Shown here: positions 1-10,707 of the stretch, one piece after another
Layout: each line of letters starts with the position of its first letter
Numbering within the stretch: the first letter of the stretch is position 1
Assembly (NCBI GenBank): GCA_049999765.1
Contig: JBNGIQ010009424.1
Span: 171,103-200,865 of the forward strand
Direction: 5' to 3'
DNA length: 29,763 nt
Source of the DNA: Phaeoceros laevis
Lineage: Eukaryota; Anthocerotophyta; Anthocerotopsida; Notothyladales
Program-made: the position numbers and the translations under genes
The notes under the pieces: generated by a model
The model's database searches: none
What the model saw: the letters and a program-made list of their open reading frames with translations, nothing else
What the model was told of the DNA's origin: nothing

Positions 1-197
1 ACGAGCTCCCCTTCTTTATGCAAAAGGTAGTAGGGGAAGGCTCCAACTCGTTTCTCGGGATTAGATTCCACGCCGCCGATAAACTTGTCAATTAAGGACT
101 TAGTCTGCAACCAGTTTGCCACATTCACCATCCAGCTTGCCGGTAATTGAAGGGGAAGCAGCATGGCGTGCTGTTACAACTAGTCAAGCACATTGGA

Positions 198-557
198 CTA
201 ACCAGAAGAATGTGCTTGAAGAAAGCATCCACACACCTTGGAAAGCTGCTCTGCAGTCACAACAAAGGATCTCTCAAGCTTTTCGACACCAGCTGATGCC
301 TTGTCCAGCGCTCTCTCCTGCGGGGCCACCGAGACCTCTGCTGCGGCAGCAACAACGGCCTGATGAGCTGCTTTCGGAGTCCTTCCAGAAACACTCACAT
401 GCAGAGGCTCCCGCGCTACAGAATGCAGGCATTGCGTCCACTTTCTCCCATCCACCAGCCGTAGGCTCTGGAGCTTCCTACGCTCCAGGGAAGCTCCAGG
501 GTGGAGCGTAGGGATTTGCACTGCTCTCGGATGACGCACCTGAGCAGCCAACGCCAT
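198..557 (-). pseudogene. Truncated inverted copy of MurJ exon 1
   Basis: The minus strand reads 119 residues from an ATG at 557. It matches the N-terminal exon of the MurJ gene at 2659-3084 almost from its start: both begin Met-Ala, share RAVQI and DGRKWT, and continue through KAA-QAVVA, ERALDKASAG and TAEQL. Similarity stops just before the first membrane helix, where this copy diverges and hits a stop. No later MurJ exons follow toward position 1. Even the bases just before the ATG resemble those upstream of the real gene (a shared tgcttgg). I read it as a partial duplication of the 5' end in opposite orientation, now a pseudogene. A translated transit-peptide-only protein is possible but unlikely. 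Confidence 0.7.
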
Positions 558-1089
558 GACTAGCCAAGCAGAGTGCAGTGCAAGCGAGTTAGTCTATCTA
601 AACAGCAGAGGTCGAAGGTGGAGGGAGCCTGAGGACAATCCTGGTAGACCAAGTGTCCCATCATTCTTTAGTGAGTCCTTTGGCATCTCGTGGTGGTTTA
701 ATTTACTGAAGATGGACCTGTTGGGGACGTTTCACTGGCAGTGAAACATCCGAGCCTCTCGTCGGAGATATTCAGTATTCGAGGTGACACATCTGGGCTC
801 GAACTCAACTAGATAGTTAGACTCGAGTGCAGACTGAGCTAGACTGGAGCTGGAGGATGTTGAGGAGTTGGATGAGGCGAGCACCTGGATCTGTTCGAGG
901 AGGAAAGAGCATGACTCAGGGAATCAAATGCGAGGTTTCGAAGGAGGGTCAAAACTGATAATGCTTTTGGAGGCTGGAAACGAGCTCTGGGGTCGAGAAC
1001 CTCTGGAGGAAGGGTACCTGCGTACCACACCTGGAGGCCTTGGAAATTTGAGGCAGCATGGCACGACAAGAGTTGGGAAAGCTGTCTGG
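558..1089. other. Non-coding stretch with one small perfect hairpin
   Basis: I see no gene here. The only clear structure is a perfect inverted repeat at 729-747 (gtttcact, loop ggc, agtgaaac). A 20-nt string at 672-691 (gtcctttggcatctcgtggt) recurs at 24564-24583, which suggests both places carry remnants of one dispersed element. Confidence 0.4.
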
Positions 1090-1490
1090 TCCCAGCAACC
1101 TTGTCTGCCTGCTGTAATATCAGCCTATGGCGACGTAAGGCAAGCTGAGGAGGCCCACACAAATGTCTACAAGATGCGGGAATGACTGGCGGGACCGAAT
1201 GACTAGCTGAACGCCTGCAACGTTGCTGCGGGGGCATGAGGATTCATGCTCACGAGGACATGAGCCTGACAAGTTTGTTCGCAGTGCCCTTGTTGACATT
1301 TATTCCAAATCTGGCAGCCTAGATGAGGCAAAACGAGTTCTGGACAGTTTGCCGATAGGATCTGGTTAATTGGGATGCCATGGTTGCAGGCTTTGGGCAA
1401 CAAGGGTGTTGCCAGGATATGCAATGGACCTTTCTCAGGAGGGTATGGAACCTATGATACTACCAACATAGGAAAGTGGCTGGACTCCAA
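1090..1490 (+). pseudogene. Decayed PPR-repeat fragment
   Basis: Pieces of PPR motifs are readable in shifting frames on the plus strand. The first is VISAYG followed by QAEEA and VYKM, up to a stop at 1183-1185. Next comes NACNVAAGA near 1210. From 1262 it reads EPDKFVRSALVDIYSKSGSL, then DEAKRVLDSLP and a stop near 1370. In another frame from 1371 it reads WDAMVAGFGQQG. That is the order expected in a plant PLS-type PPR protein (repeat end, GK-IHA-type helix, ALVDMYAKCGS-type helix, W-AMIAG-type helix). At least two stops and several frame changes make it a pseudogene, probably a relic of a gene like those at 12986-16078 or 16862-20026. Confidence 0.72.
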
Positions 1491-1561
1491 TGTGGAAGAG
1501 AATGTTCTTTTTTCTCACTTGGTTAACTTCGCATTGAGTACTCCCCTGCTACTGTGCAGGT

Positions 1562-1665
1562 CAGCACCAGGTCAGCATGCAGGAGGCTCTTGCCCAAGGT
1601 GGAATCAGTTGTTACACTGGGTCAACCAGAGCAGCAGGTGCAACCCATCATCAGTGACACCATCC
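1562..1665 (+). repeat. Dispersed 104-nt repeat, copy A (inverted partner at 20072-20175)
   Basis: From cagcaccaggtcagcatgca to tcagtgacaccatcc this stretch matches the reverse complement of 20072-20175 with, by eye, only two mismatches over 104 nt. Flanking bases differ sharply on both sides, so the boundaries look real. Neither copy contains a recognisable protein domain. Both copies lie beside PPR sequence (decayed here, intact there). It may be a fragment of a mobile element or a piece carried along when a PPR locus was duplicated. Confidence 0.75.
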
Positions 1666-1776
1666 CAACAGCCAAGTATGCGCCTCCCTACCAGCCTCAG
1701 GCGCCCACTGCCATGGCAGCCAGCCTGGTAGAAGGGCGCCTCCCTCACCCTCTCCCGCCAGACTAAGGCAAGGCGC

Positions 1777-2357
1777 TTGCGCCAAGTTGGCCGAGAGCGC
1801 CTCCCTCTGGAATTGCCTACCGCACCTCGCCTTGACCGTGACCGCCGATTGAGTGGGCCTTCTGCCACCCCGATACGACACGTTGCAATTGGCCTCCCCC
1901 GCTCTTCCGACTTGAGGCACGAGGAGTCCAAAGAGCCCCTAAGGCTGAACAACTTCTACAAGCCAGACTGGGTGGATGGGCAGCTGACCGTGTTGGAGAG
2001 GCGGATTGGACGGTCAGCTCAGCCTACATCCAACCCTTGTTGCAACCTACTGCTGGCGCTCCGACAAGAATGGAGCAGGGGGGCCTGATTTTAGCAGGCC
2101 CTCCTGATTTACGTACGCAGGGCAGGCAGCTGCATTCAGAGATTGACGAATGAGGTTTACTTGAAGGTGACATAGTACTAGGCGCTTGTCTCATGTAAAA
2201 TGTGGCCAGTTCGAAGATGGACGCACGCAAATTGTTTGACAGTCTCTCCACAAGGGATGTGGTAACATGGAATGCCATGATAAGGGCGTATACTGCAAAC
2301 AATAAATGCTACGAGGCTGCAACCTGTTCCGAAAAGATGATGCTGGCTGGTAACTGA
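1777..2357 (+). pseudogene. Second decayed PPR fragment, with N-terminal module
   Basis: From 1777 an open frame runs to about 2088. It contains PRSSDLRHEESKEPLRLNNF followed by YKPDWVDGQL. The PPR gene on the opposite strand (12986-16078) has PRHPDFRHKRSKEALWLDN followed by KPAWVDSQL near residues 80-108, so this is the N-terminal leader of a related PPR gene rather than chance. Downstream, after a frame change and a stop, a PPR repeat is readable from 2217: MDARKLFDSLSTRDVVTWNA, then MIRAY and EKMMLAGN, ending at a stop at 2355-2357. Most of the repeat array is missing. I call it a truncated, frameshifted PPR pseudogene. Confidence 0.7.
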
Positions 2358-2658
2358 GGGAGGAGGTCGGACATGGTAGGATGTCCGACTCGGTTCCGAA
2401 GCTTCACCAGAGAGCAAACCTGTGATGATGTTGGCGAGCTTGCTTTGTGGGCGATGGCGAGGTGGATCGCGAGTTTGCTCGTAGGCGGCGATGGCGGCGC
2501 CATAAAACCCGAGCTCGCGACGGGACACCGCACCGCTCGACGGCACACCGCTCGGAGTCACGATGAGCATAGGATGATGTGACACTCTCTCGACCAGGAT
2601 TGTTCTGAAGCTCATTTCAACTATCACCTCTGCTGCTTTGACTGACTGCTTGGAGGTG

Positions 2659-5600
2659 ATGGCGTGGGCCACTGAGCTGCATCACACGAGAGCGGTGCAA
2701 ATTTGCACGCACCAGGCGGTAGCTTATGTTGAGCGTAGGGGCCTTCAGAGCGTGCGGCTGCGGCTGGATGGGAGAAAGTGGACTCACTGCGTGCGTTTTG
2801 TGCTTCGCGACCCTCTGCTTGTGAAAGGTCCGGGGAAGACTATGAAAGCAGCGCGTCAGGCTGTTGTTGCTTCGGCAACAGAGGCTTCGGAGGCTCAACC
2901 GGAGAGAGCGCTGGACAAGGCTTCCGCTGGTACCAAGCTAGAGGGATCTTTTCTTATGAGTACTGCCGAGCAACTTGCAAGGTCTGGGAATGCTCTTAAC
3001 CAGACAATGTGGTATTCGTACGCAGGGGGATTGCTTGAAGTTGCAGGAATAATAGGAGCAGCTACAGCTTTGAGCAAAGTGTTGGTTAGTCTACCTCTAC
3101 TTCCTGTGTTGTAGTTTGATTGATTCTTTTTACATTTGGTCCTCGTCAGCTACTCTTGATCTTGTTCTAAGGCTGACACCCACGATCCTTTCGTTGCAGG
3201 GCATGGCTCGTGAAACTGCTTTAGCAGCAGTATTTGGAGTTGGTCCAGTTATGACTGCATTCAGGTTTTTTTCCTGTGTCATTAAATGTTCGGTCTATCT
3301 CTCATGGTCTGTAGTAGAACTATGAGCTGCCCCTCCTCAAGTTCACGTATTGTTCAATTTTTCCTCACTGGCGTGTGCATCACTCTACTGCAGCTATTCC
3401 TCTATCATTCCAAGCATATTTCTGTCCCTACTAGGGGGTACTACCCACTCTCTCCCCCGTGCTTTGAATTTTTTTCAGCTACAAATCTGTACCTGATTGC
3501 ATGTGATTCAACTGCACTGCTGACTGATGTTATCCTAAGATGTTGGGGTAAACTCGTGCAATATGTTGATTTTCTGGATGAATATTTATAGGTATCAACG
3601 GACCATTCCATTTGGCAGTAACAGCGGCTTTGAGGTACATCATGCTCATCTTCAACTTGCTGGCCCAGTTTTGTAGGAATTGCGTATCTTAAATTTCTGT
3701 GCTTACCGTTTTGCAGCAAGCGCTCCAAGGACCAGCAGAGGCTTGTAGTTGAGAGTGTATCAACCATTCTGGTTTCGGTATATTTGAGTTTGGTTGAAGG
3801 TTGCCAATCCTGCAGTTCTTTCCAGCTTAGATATTGCTACTATACATTGTTTGCAGTTCTCATGAGTTTTTTGGTTGTTCACTTGTTTTGTAGGCCTGTG
3901 CTGCTGCCAGCATTTGCATCTACGTATTTGCCAGCCACATCATTGACACCATTGCGCCTGGGTGATTCCGCTAACCTGATCCTTTAAGGCTGCACTCGAA
4001 GGTTTCCTTTAATCTCTATTCTTGTAGATATTGATGATGGAGAGATTTAAAATTTCCAAGATGTTTGGTAGTTCTCAGCTCTGTGCAACCAAGCACCTTC
4101 AGTGTTCTTTTAGTGAATCACGGCGCCATTTCTGATTCAGTGTTCTTTGAGTCTAGTGGCCCACCATTTGGGCTATAAGCTACAAAAAGAAATGACATCC
4201 TCTATGTGATGCTGTCTGCAGACTTCTGGAGCCGCAGTCTATCAGTGGGGCTGTCTGTAGAGACATCGCCATTTTACAGGTTTGTCGGGTGAACTCCTTG
4301 TGTTTTGCAATAGACTTTTACCGAGATGGTAAATTGGAACAGAGTGGTCGTTGCACGAAATCACATTCTTCTCCTACTTCTGGATCATGCAGTCAGTGGT
4401 TGGTTTAAGTTTTGCGTCACTTGGTGCTGTTTCAGCTAAGGATAATGGCCCCTTGTGCTCTACTTTCAGCCCTTATTGGAGTTGCCTTTGGTACATTGAG
4501 GCAAGTAAAATTTTATGTTCGACTGCTGATGTTTTTGCATTCATCTCTTCATCTATTGCACTGGTAAAATCAGTCAAATTTTTGTCACAGTTCTGTCGGT
4601 ATCTACGGGATGCCATCACTTGTTCCTGCCCTGAGTAGCGTCACAATTCTGGGAGCCGTAAGTACAGATCCATGGCCCCTTCTTGTATTTGCTTACTCAG
4701 GTACACAAGCAGGCCTTGCTGTCTGTTGCTGTGGTCGATAAGTCGACTCTGGTGGTAGCAGCTGTCTTAGAATTTGACTGCTGGCACCGCAACATGGACG
4801 TCCTTACACAGCACACATACTCCTGAAAGGCAAATCTATGTCTGCAGGTAACTGTGCACATTGCTATGCATCGGCAGATGGCATCAGCTTTTCCTAATAT
4901 GATGTCAGGTGCTTTCGCGGGACTAGTTGATGTGTCCTTTTCATGCCGTGTGAAGTTATTTGAACTGGCCAGCTGTGTCTCAAAGTTGTGTCGACCTAAA
5001 TTTGAATGTCTGAAGATTGTGATACTTTTGGAGTCAGGTGGCATCTTTCTTGCTGCTGGAGCTATCGTTGGAGCAGCACTGCAGTGGGCGCTACTGGTAT
5101 TTGGTACTTCTTCACATGGCATCTCAACTGGTATTGATGAGTAATTTATGATTCTCACCTGGGACAAGCAATGAAGCCATTTTGATGGCTAAAGGATGGA
5201 GATGAGAAAAGGGTGTATCGCATGGTCTCCCTTAATCTAGTTTGTGGGTAAACTGCAGGCCAGGGAACAGCAAAAAGCAGGTTATAATTTTTCTCGTGTT
5301 CGATTGGCGAATCCTTTCAAAGGTGAAGGAGTTCATGAGGTACGAGCTAATCACTTTTGCGTGTGAACTCTAGATAGTAGCTTGGGACATCCGTGTCCGT
5401 GTTTGACAGAGTCCCGCATCTGTATGTTCCTCAAGATCTAGCTGTCGTGTGGGCAGATGTTACTTATGCTAAGCAGGTTCTGGTTCAAGTACAGAAATTC
5501 CTCGTGTAACTTAGCCTGTCACTTACCAGGTACTAGCAGTTCTGCTGCCCGCAGCAATTGGATCTGGCATGCTTCAAATTGCCACCTTCACAGACCTGTA

Positions 5601-7133
5601 CTTTGCTTCTTTTATTCCTGGCGCGGCTGCAGCCCTTGGATGTAAGCAGTAATCTTCTTGGTAATTAATATCAATCTGAGTGCCCCACAATTTCTTTCCG
5701 CCAATGGATTGTCTCTCCAGGTATTTAGGTGTTGAGAATCTTATGTTCTCACAGATGCAAATCTGCTGGCCATGGCTCCGATTGGAATACTGTCAAGCTC
5801 AATTTTGCTCCCTCTTTTGCCTATCTATTCACGCCTGGCGGAGGTAAATCAATTCCCACTGCCCAGCGTTACATGAGATTGTTCCAATGCTTCTGCGTAT
5901 GCAGGCAGCAGGAGCTCATTTGTCAGTACTGGGTCTTGTAGCCGTGCCAATGGCCCAAATTGCAGGAGCGAGTGCAACAAGGGCTCCTCTTGTCAACGGT
6001 ATGTTGTAGAGTGAATTCACAAACAGACTGCTGCAGGTTTGCAGAAGACCATGTTTGCCACTTTAGTGAAGGTTTGATCCAACATGTCCGTCCTGGCAGG
6101 CTGTAACGCTAGCAATGACAGGAGTTGTTATGCCATTGGCGCAGCCCATTGTAAAGCTGGTTTTTCAAAGATATGCTTTTGATTCAGCTGCCTGTGTTCA
6201 GGTCTCTTCACTTCTGACTTTGTGTGAGTAAAACAGCAGTTTATTCGTCCGTTTAGTCTCTTGGAATACACAGATGACAGGTGCACTCTCTTAAACTTGT
6301 GTTTTGAACGCAGATGTACTTGGTTCAACCTTCTACCTAGCTCGAGATTTGCTGGTGAGGGTTTTCTATGCCCTCGGAGATGGGCAAACACCGTTCAAAG
6401 TCAGCATATGTGCGATATGTGCCAATGCTGTCCTGGATTGGCTGCTCATACAACAGGCTGGGTTTGGTGCTCCAGGGTTGGTAGGGTCTCTTCAAATCAG
6501 CTGTAGGATGGGAAATCTTGTTTTGCGACTTAGTGCATCGGTAGAATTCATTCTTAACTCCTCAAATTCTTTACAGGTGGTTGCCACAGTAACTGTGAAT
6601 GTGGCTTCAGCTGTTGCCTTGCTGCTCATCATATCAAGACGTCTTGGAGGTAAGGCTTTTCTCAGTCGTTGGCATGATTCATAGTACAAGCCCCAAAACC
6701 ACCTACCTCCCTGTGCCATTGCTCAGAAACACAAGAATGGACGATTCACGGGGTACTTGGGTTCATCTCAGGACCATTGCTGGGGAACAGGATTCGTCCA
6801 TTTTTCTTTCTGGCATTTTCGAGTGTTCTTGGTGGAGTTGTTACAAAATTGGCGTATCAGTGTTCAACATCTTTCTTCACATCCATCTCGATCAAACGGT
6901 AAGGCAATGTGCTTTGAAGTCCACGCTCTCATAGTACATCTCGATTGCAATGGTGTGTTCTGACTTGAAGTCTGGGAAGCGAGTGCAGCTATTTGTGGGT
7001 AGCGGACCTGGCCTGCGTGGTGGTAGCAGGCTCCTTAGGGACAGCATCGTTCGTCTTCCCTCTCGCCGTGTCCAAGCTCCCGGAAGTCGACTCTGTTCTT
7101 CAGCTTCTAGGAACCAGATTTCCTCGTTGTTGA
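2659..7133 (+). CDS. MURJ: MurJ/MviN-type lipid II flippase, probably plastid; 20 exons
   Basis: MurJ flips the peptidoglycan precursor lipid II across membranes; in plants that keep plastid peptidoglycan it would act in the plastid envelope. Exons: 2659-3084, 3200-3264, 3394-3437, 3592-3634, 3717-3777, 3894-3961, 4222-4279, 4436-4500, 4591-4657, 4878-4908 (tentative), 5038-5096, 5259-5339, 5530-5641, 5755-5843, 5966-5998, 6100-6223, 6314-6480, 6577-6649, 6727-6898, 6989-7133. Phases agree at every junction and give 660 residues. After a leader of about 120 residues with no bacterial counterpart (likely transit region) come family landmarks: SKVLGMARETALAAVFGVGP, LLGGINGPFH, LQIATFTDLYFASFIPGAAA, ERVQQGLLLST, ARDLLVRVFYALGDGQTPFK. 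Many hydrophobic helices follow to the C-terminus. The ATG at 2659 is chosen because the exon-1 copy at 198-557 starts there too. Some small exon edges may differ by a few bases. Confidence 0.88.
4501..4590 (+). other. GC-AG intron of MurJ
   Basis: Exon 8 ends ...ttgag and the intron begins gcaagt, with no GT donor that would preserve the reading frame at the same conserved place. The acceptor is ttgtcacag at 4582-4590. The join restores the frame (FGTLS then SVGIYGMPSLVPALS), which matches MurJ conservation. GC-AG introns with an otherwise strong donor consensus are a minor, known class handled by the major spliceosome. Confidence 0.75.
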
Positions 7134-7684
7134 ATTGGACTTGGACATGATGGTAAAAGTCGCTTGTTCTTTTTGAGTGCACAAACCCACACTGTTGAGC
7201 GTCGTCTGTTCAAGAAAATGAGACTGTCAGGTATCCTGGCATCGTGACTTGGCAACCGAAGTCGGAGCCACAGGAAGCTGCAGGTGAGGTGGCCTGGTCA
7301 AACCACAAGGCGGGCGTGCCGTGTAATCGAAGACCATGTGACCCGTCCGACTACTACGGGCCAACGGCCTAGGTAAGGTGTTTCCTACCAGGGTGCCAGC
7401 AACGTTTACCGGCTGCCCGCGGGCAGGGCTTGTGGCCACTTCCATCGGCATCTTAATGCAGGAATCGTGCGCACCGAGACACCATTGTGCCGTGCTGGAA
7501 TCGGAGATCCTTGGAATGTATATCCACTAGGAGCTTGGGAGTGCTGCCGCAACTTGACAATAGCAGAATTGAGAGGGTTGCTGTCGCGTGTAGCAGCTTG
7601 CTATAGCTAGCCAACGCATTCTTGTGCGGATTGCCTCAGAGCTGTCTGCAGGATTTGGATTCCATTCAGTCCGGAGTTTCGGAA
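7134..7684. other. Intergenic: MurJ 3' end and promoter side of the next gene
   Basis: No coding exon is evident. The stretch must hold the MurJ 3' UTR and the promoter and 5' UTR of the gene starting at 7685. I see no convincing TATA box or polyadenylation signal that I would place firmly. Confidence 0.4.
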
Positions 7685-9319
7685 ATGGCGGATCTGAAGT
7701 TGAGGACAGCAGAATCTCGAGAGCTGGGAGGCACCGAGAGTAATTGGTGTCTGGCTCTTGAGGGAGGCACTGGATACACTGTGGTAGGCATACTCTTCGG
7801 GCAGCGCCTCAAGGTCGGGGCTGTGGAGGCTGCGGTGCGCAGCCTACTGGCCTCGCAACCTTTACTGAGAGCGCAGATTGTTACGAAGGAAAAGAACAAG
7901 CTTTGGCTTGAGATTAGCAATGAAGTGCCTGAGTTGAAGGTTGAGGTGCTGGACAGAAGCGCGGGTGGTGAAAAGGATAGAGCTGCCGCTGGTGAGGACG
8001 AGGATGAGGACGAGGCTGGCATTGATGAGAATGCACAGTCGGAGCCGTGGCTGTCTATCGTGGAGGATGAGCTCAATACGCTGCAAACGCCATTTCCGGT
8101 GATCCAAGTGCGCCTGTACCTCCTTCCAGGAGAGGACACCTTGCTTGTGCTGAGATTGCATGCAGGCATTGCGGATATGGCCTCCGTTGCCGCTATCACG
8201 ACTCACCTTTTGCAGTGGTTGAGGAGTAACTCGGAATGCGGTAATCTCGAGGAGCAATTTGCAAAGCTTGCACGAGTTTCTGAAGGAGGAGAAGAGGCTG
8301 GAGTCACTGTAGAAGCCTGGAACCTCCCTGCCATTGAGAGCGCTGTCCCTCCTGAGAAGTCCAAAAAGCCATTCTGGGCTCACGGTGTGGATGCTCTGGG
8401 ATACGGATTGGTGTCAAGGCGCTTCGCTTACCTACCTTTTGAGAACACGCAAGAGCCCCGGAAGTCTCGTCTCATTCGAGCAGGGCTGAGCCGCGAGCAA
8501 ACGGAGGCCCTCCTACAGGTACCGAAAGGTTCCTTGCGGCTGTAGTGCAGCAGTCAACAGCAGTGGTGGTGGCGCATTTATCTAATTTGCCTGTGTTCGT
8601 ACCCTCTTCTGCAGACTTGTTCAGAGAAGAACTCCAACCTGTACGGGGCAATAGTTGCAGCTGGGATGAAAGCTGCCGCGCAGGTTAAAAAAACAGGGAA
8701 CAAAGGGGAGCACTATGCGGTCGCTGTCCTATACAATTGCCGAGCCCTCCTCGATCCTGTCATTCCGGCTGATGCTGCTGGTATGGTTGAGTGTGTGCTT
8801 TGCTTTGTTTCTGCGGTTGTGCCTGTGGACGGAGTAGAAAACTAACCGTCTTGAGTTTCAGGTTTCTACAATTCGGCTTTACTTAGAACCACCCATGTGA
8901 AGGAGACCGAAGATTATTGGCAGCTTGCAACCAAGTGCACGCGAGAGTTCAACGACTTGATCAAGAACAACAAGCATTTCACCGATATTGGCATCCTGAA
9001 CATGATGATGGTTCAGGCAATCCACCACCCAGGTTTGACACCTTCTGGCAGCATGCGGACAGCGTTGTTGTCTATAGATCATTCTGCCTCCAGCGTAGAC
9101 TTGAGCGCGGAAATTAGCAGCTTGAAAGTGAAAGATAGAGTAATATGTTCCTCAACAAATGGAGTCGGACCTTGCGTAAGCATATTCCAATTCCTCCAGG
9201 AAGGCGAGTTGAGATTTAGTTTTCTGTTCAATTCACCCCTTTTCTCTAGGCGTTACATCCAGAAGTACATAGATGAGTTGATGAATAACTTGATTTCAAA
9301 CCTCCCTGACAAGCGTTGA
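7685..9319 (+). CDS. Condensation/CAT-fold acyltransferase-like protein, three exons
   Basis: Exons 7685-8518, 8615-8780 and 8862-9319 join in phase with gt/ag sites (introns 96 and 81 nt) to give 485 residues. The layout is that of the chloramphenicol-acetyltransferase/condensation superfamily (alcohol acetyltransferase and PapA-like plant proteins): an N-terminal half with LEGGTGYTVVG and a LASQPLLRAQI helix, a central motif LRLHAGIADMAS, and a C-terminal half with a NGVGPC strand and SPLFS before the last helix. An acidic stretch of Glu and Asp lies near residues 100-120. The central motif should be HHxxxDG; here it reads HAGIADM, so the second His and the Gly are replaced. Catalysis by the usual mechanism is therefore doubtful. 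The start is the first ATG in the frame. Substrate is unknown; BAHD-type transferases are a more distant alternative. Confidence 0.72.
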
Positions 9320-9495
9320 GCTTGTGGAGGCTCCAACTGCTAATAAACTCACCCATCACTGCTGTTGAGCAAACTACTTGTAAGATTTTGGTCACATAGA
9401 TACTGTCAAGACTCTGAGATAGTCTTCCAAGAACCGACATACTTTCAGCTTCCAAACTCGGCAATGTGAAGAAAATGTTGTTAAGCTGTTCGACG

Positions 9496-10707
9496 CTAGT
9501 CTAACTGAATCAAATCTACAAGAGGTACCGCTGAAGCAGGTGGGACTGGAGACCACCCAAGATTGACTGCTAAGTCTTCGACTGCAACTTTAGCAACGTC
9601 TGTTCGCACGCCAATGTCTGCGGCCCATCTGCTAAGGCAGTAAACGCCAGCTCCGACTGCTGCCATACCCCATGCACTTGAAACCAAAAAGGTGAGGGGC
9701 GACGAAACCACTGCTGCAACAGGAGCTCCAAGGATGGATGCAGCTTGCCCACTCCTTCCAATTCTGTTGCCTTCCATAATAAGCAGTCCGGTTTTGCAGT
9801 AAATGGCAAAATCTTCACAGTTGTTCCTGAAAATGTGGTAGCATCCAAACCCGTTGTTGAACAAGTACTTGGCCCTGTGAAGTACCATCTCTGGCTTATC
9901 TGCCTTTGCCAGGGTGCATGTTCCCCCCCTTGCCCTAGCCAGAAACAGAGTAGTGCTGGTTCCATATTCGAATCTGTAAAGAGGAAATCCTGCCAAGAAG
10001 CAGGTCAGGCAAGAAAGGACCACCCCGTGGGAGTCCACACCTAGCCCACAGCTTGCACAGGGCCCTGCTCCAGCTGGTCTTGAACTGGACAACACCAAGT
10101 CCAAAGGGGTACCAGTTCCCAACTCTTCGTCACGTCCTCTTGTGAAGTGCACAACCTTCTCATCCCCCATGTAGACGCCTGCATTCAAATACATCTCAGG
10201 AACGTAATCTAGCAGCTAAGGTCTAAAAGGGCAGACCTCCAAATCTGCACCCAATCTGATGCAGTCTTCCTGCATGCCAAATATGCACACAGTAGATTGC
10301 CTAAACTGTTTCCCCCTTACACAACGCATTCACATGCAATGAAAAAGCCCACAGCTACCCGGAAAACCCTGAGGGTACCATATAAAACCACGAAAACAGG
10401 CAAGAGTGTTTCCAAAGTTTGAGTTGCTTTCTGGAACCCCTCTCGACAGATTATCGGCACTGATCAAATTCTACATCTGAAAATTCCAAACTGCGCAAAC
10501 ATGAAGTAGAAAGAGATCCCCTGGCACAATTTGAAAATACACCAAATCTGCAACAGCTTCTGCAAAGGCTAGTATTGGCTTTTGGTTCATGCGAAACGAA
10601 GGACAACACCAACCGTGATGTGCGTATGTGTAGGCAACTCGCCAGGAATAGATGTGGTCCCCCGGCTGCAGCTCCTCCCTCGAAACCCTGTTGGAAAAGA
10701 CCCCCAT
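9496..10707 (-). CDS. LRAT/NC-domain protein, two exons
   Basis: Exon 1 is 10614-10707 and exon 2 is 9496-10178, both on the minus strand, joined across a 435-nt intron in phase 1 to give 258 residues. The sequence starts MGVFSNRVSREELQPGDHIY, then SWR and YAHHGVYMGDEKVVHF. A Cys-rich loop (ASCGLGV) follows, and then CYHIFRNNCEDFAIYC. These are the landmarks of the LRAT/NlpC-P60 fold: a catalytic His in the HHG motif, a second His in VVHF, and the nucleophile Cys in NNCEDFA. Plant members are small 'NC domain' or LRAT-like proteins of poorly known function. After the domain, roughly from residue 185, there is a hydrophobic Ala/Val-rich segment that could associate with membranes. An acyltransferase or thiol hydrolase role is inference from the fold. 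Confidence 0.85.

Noticed and set aside
5880-5965. Longer version of MurJ exon 15 starting after gcag at 5904 or so
   Set aside because: The alternative frame gives AAGAHLSVLGLVAV, which looks hydrophobic, but the next exon requires ERVQQGLLLST, matching the family, which needs the acceptor at 5965.
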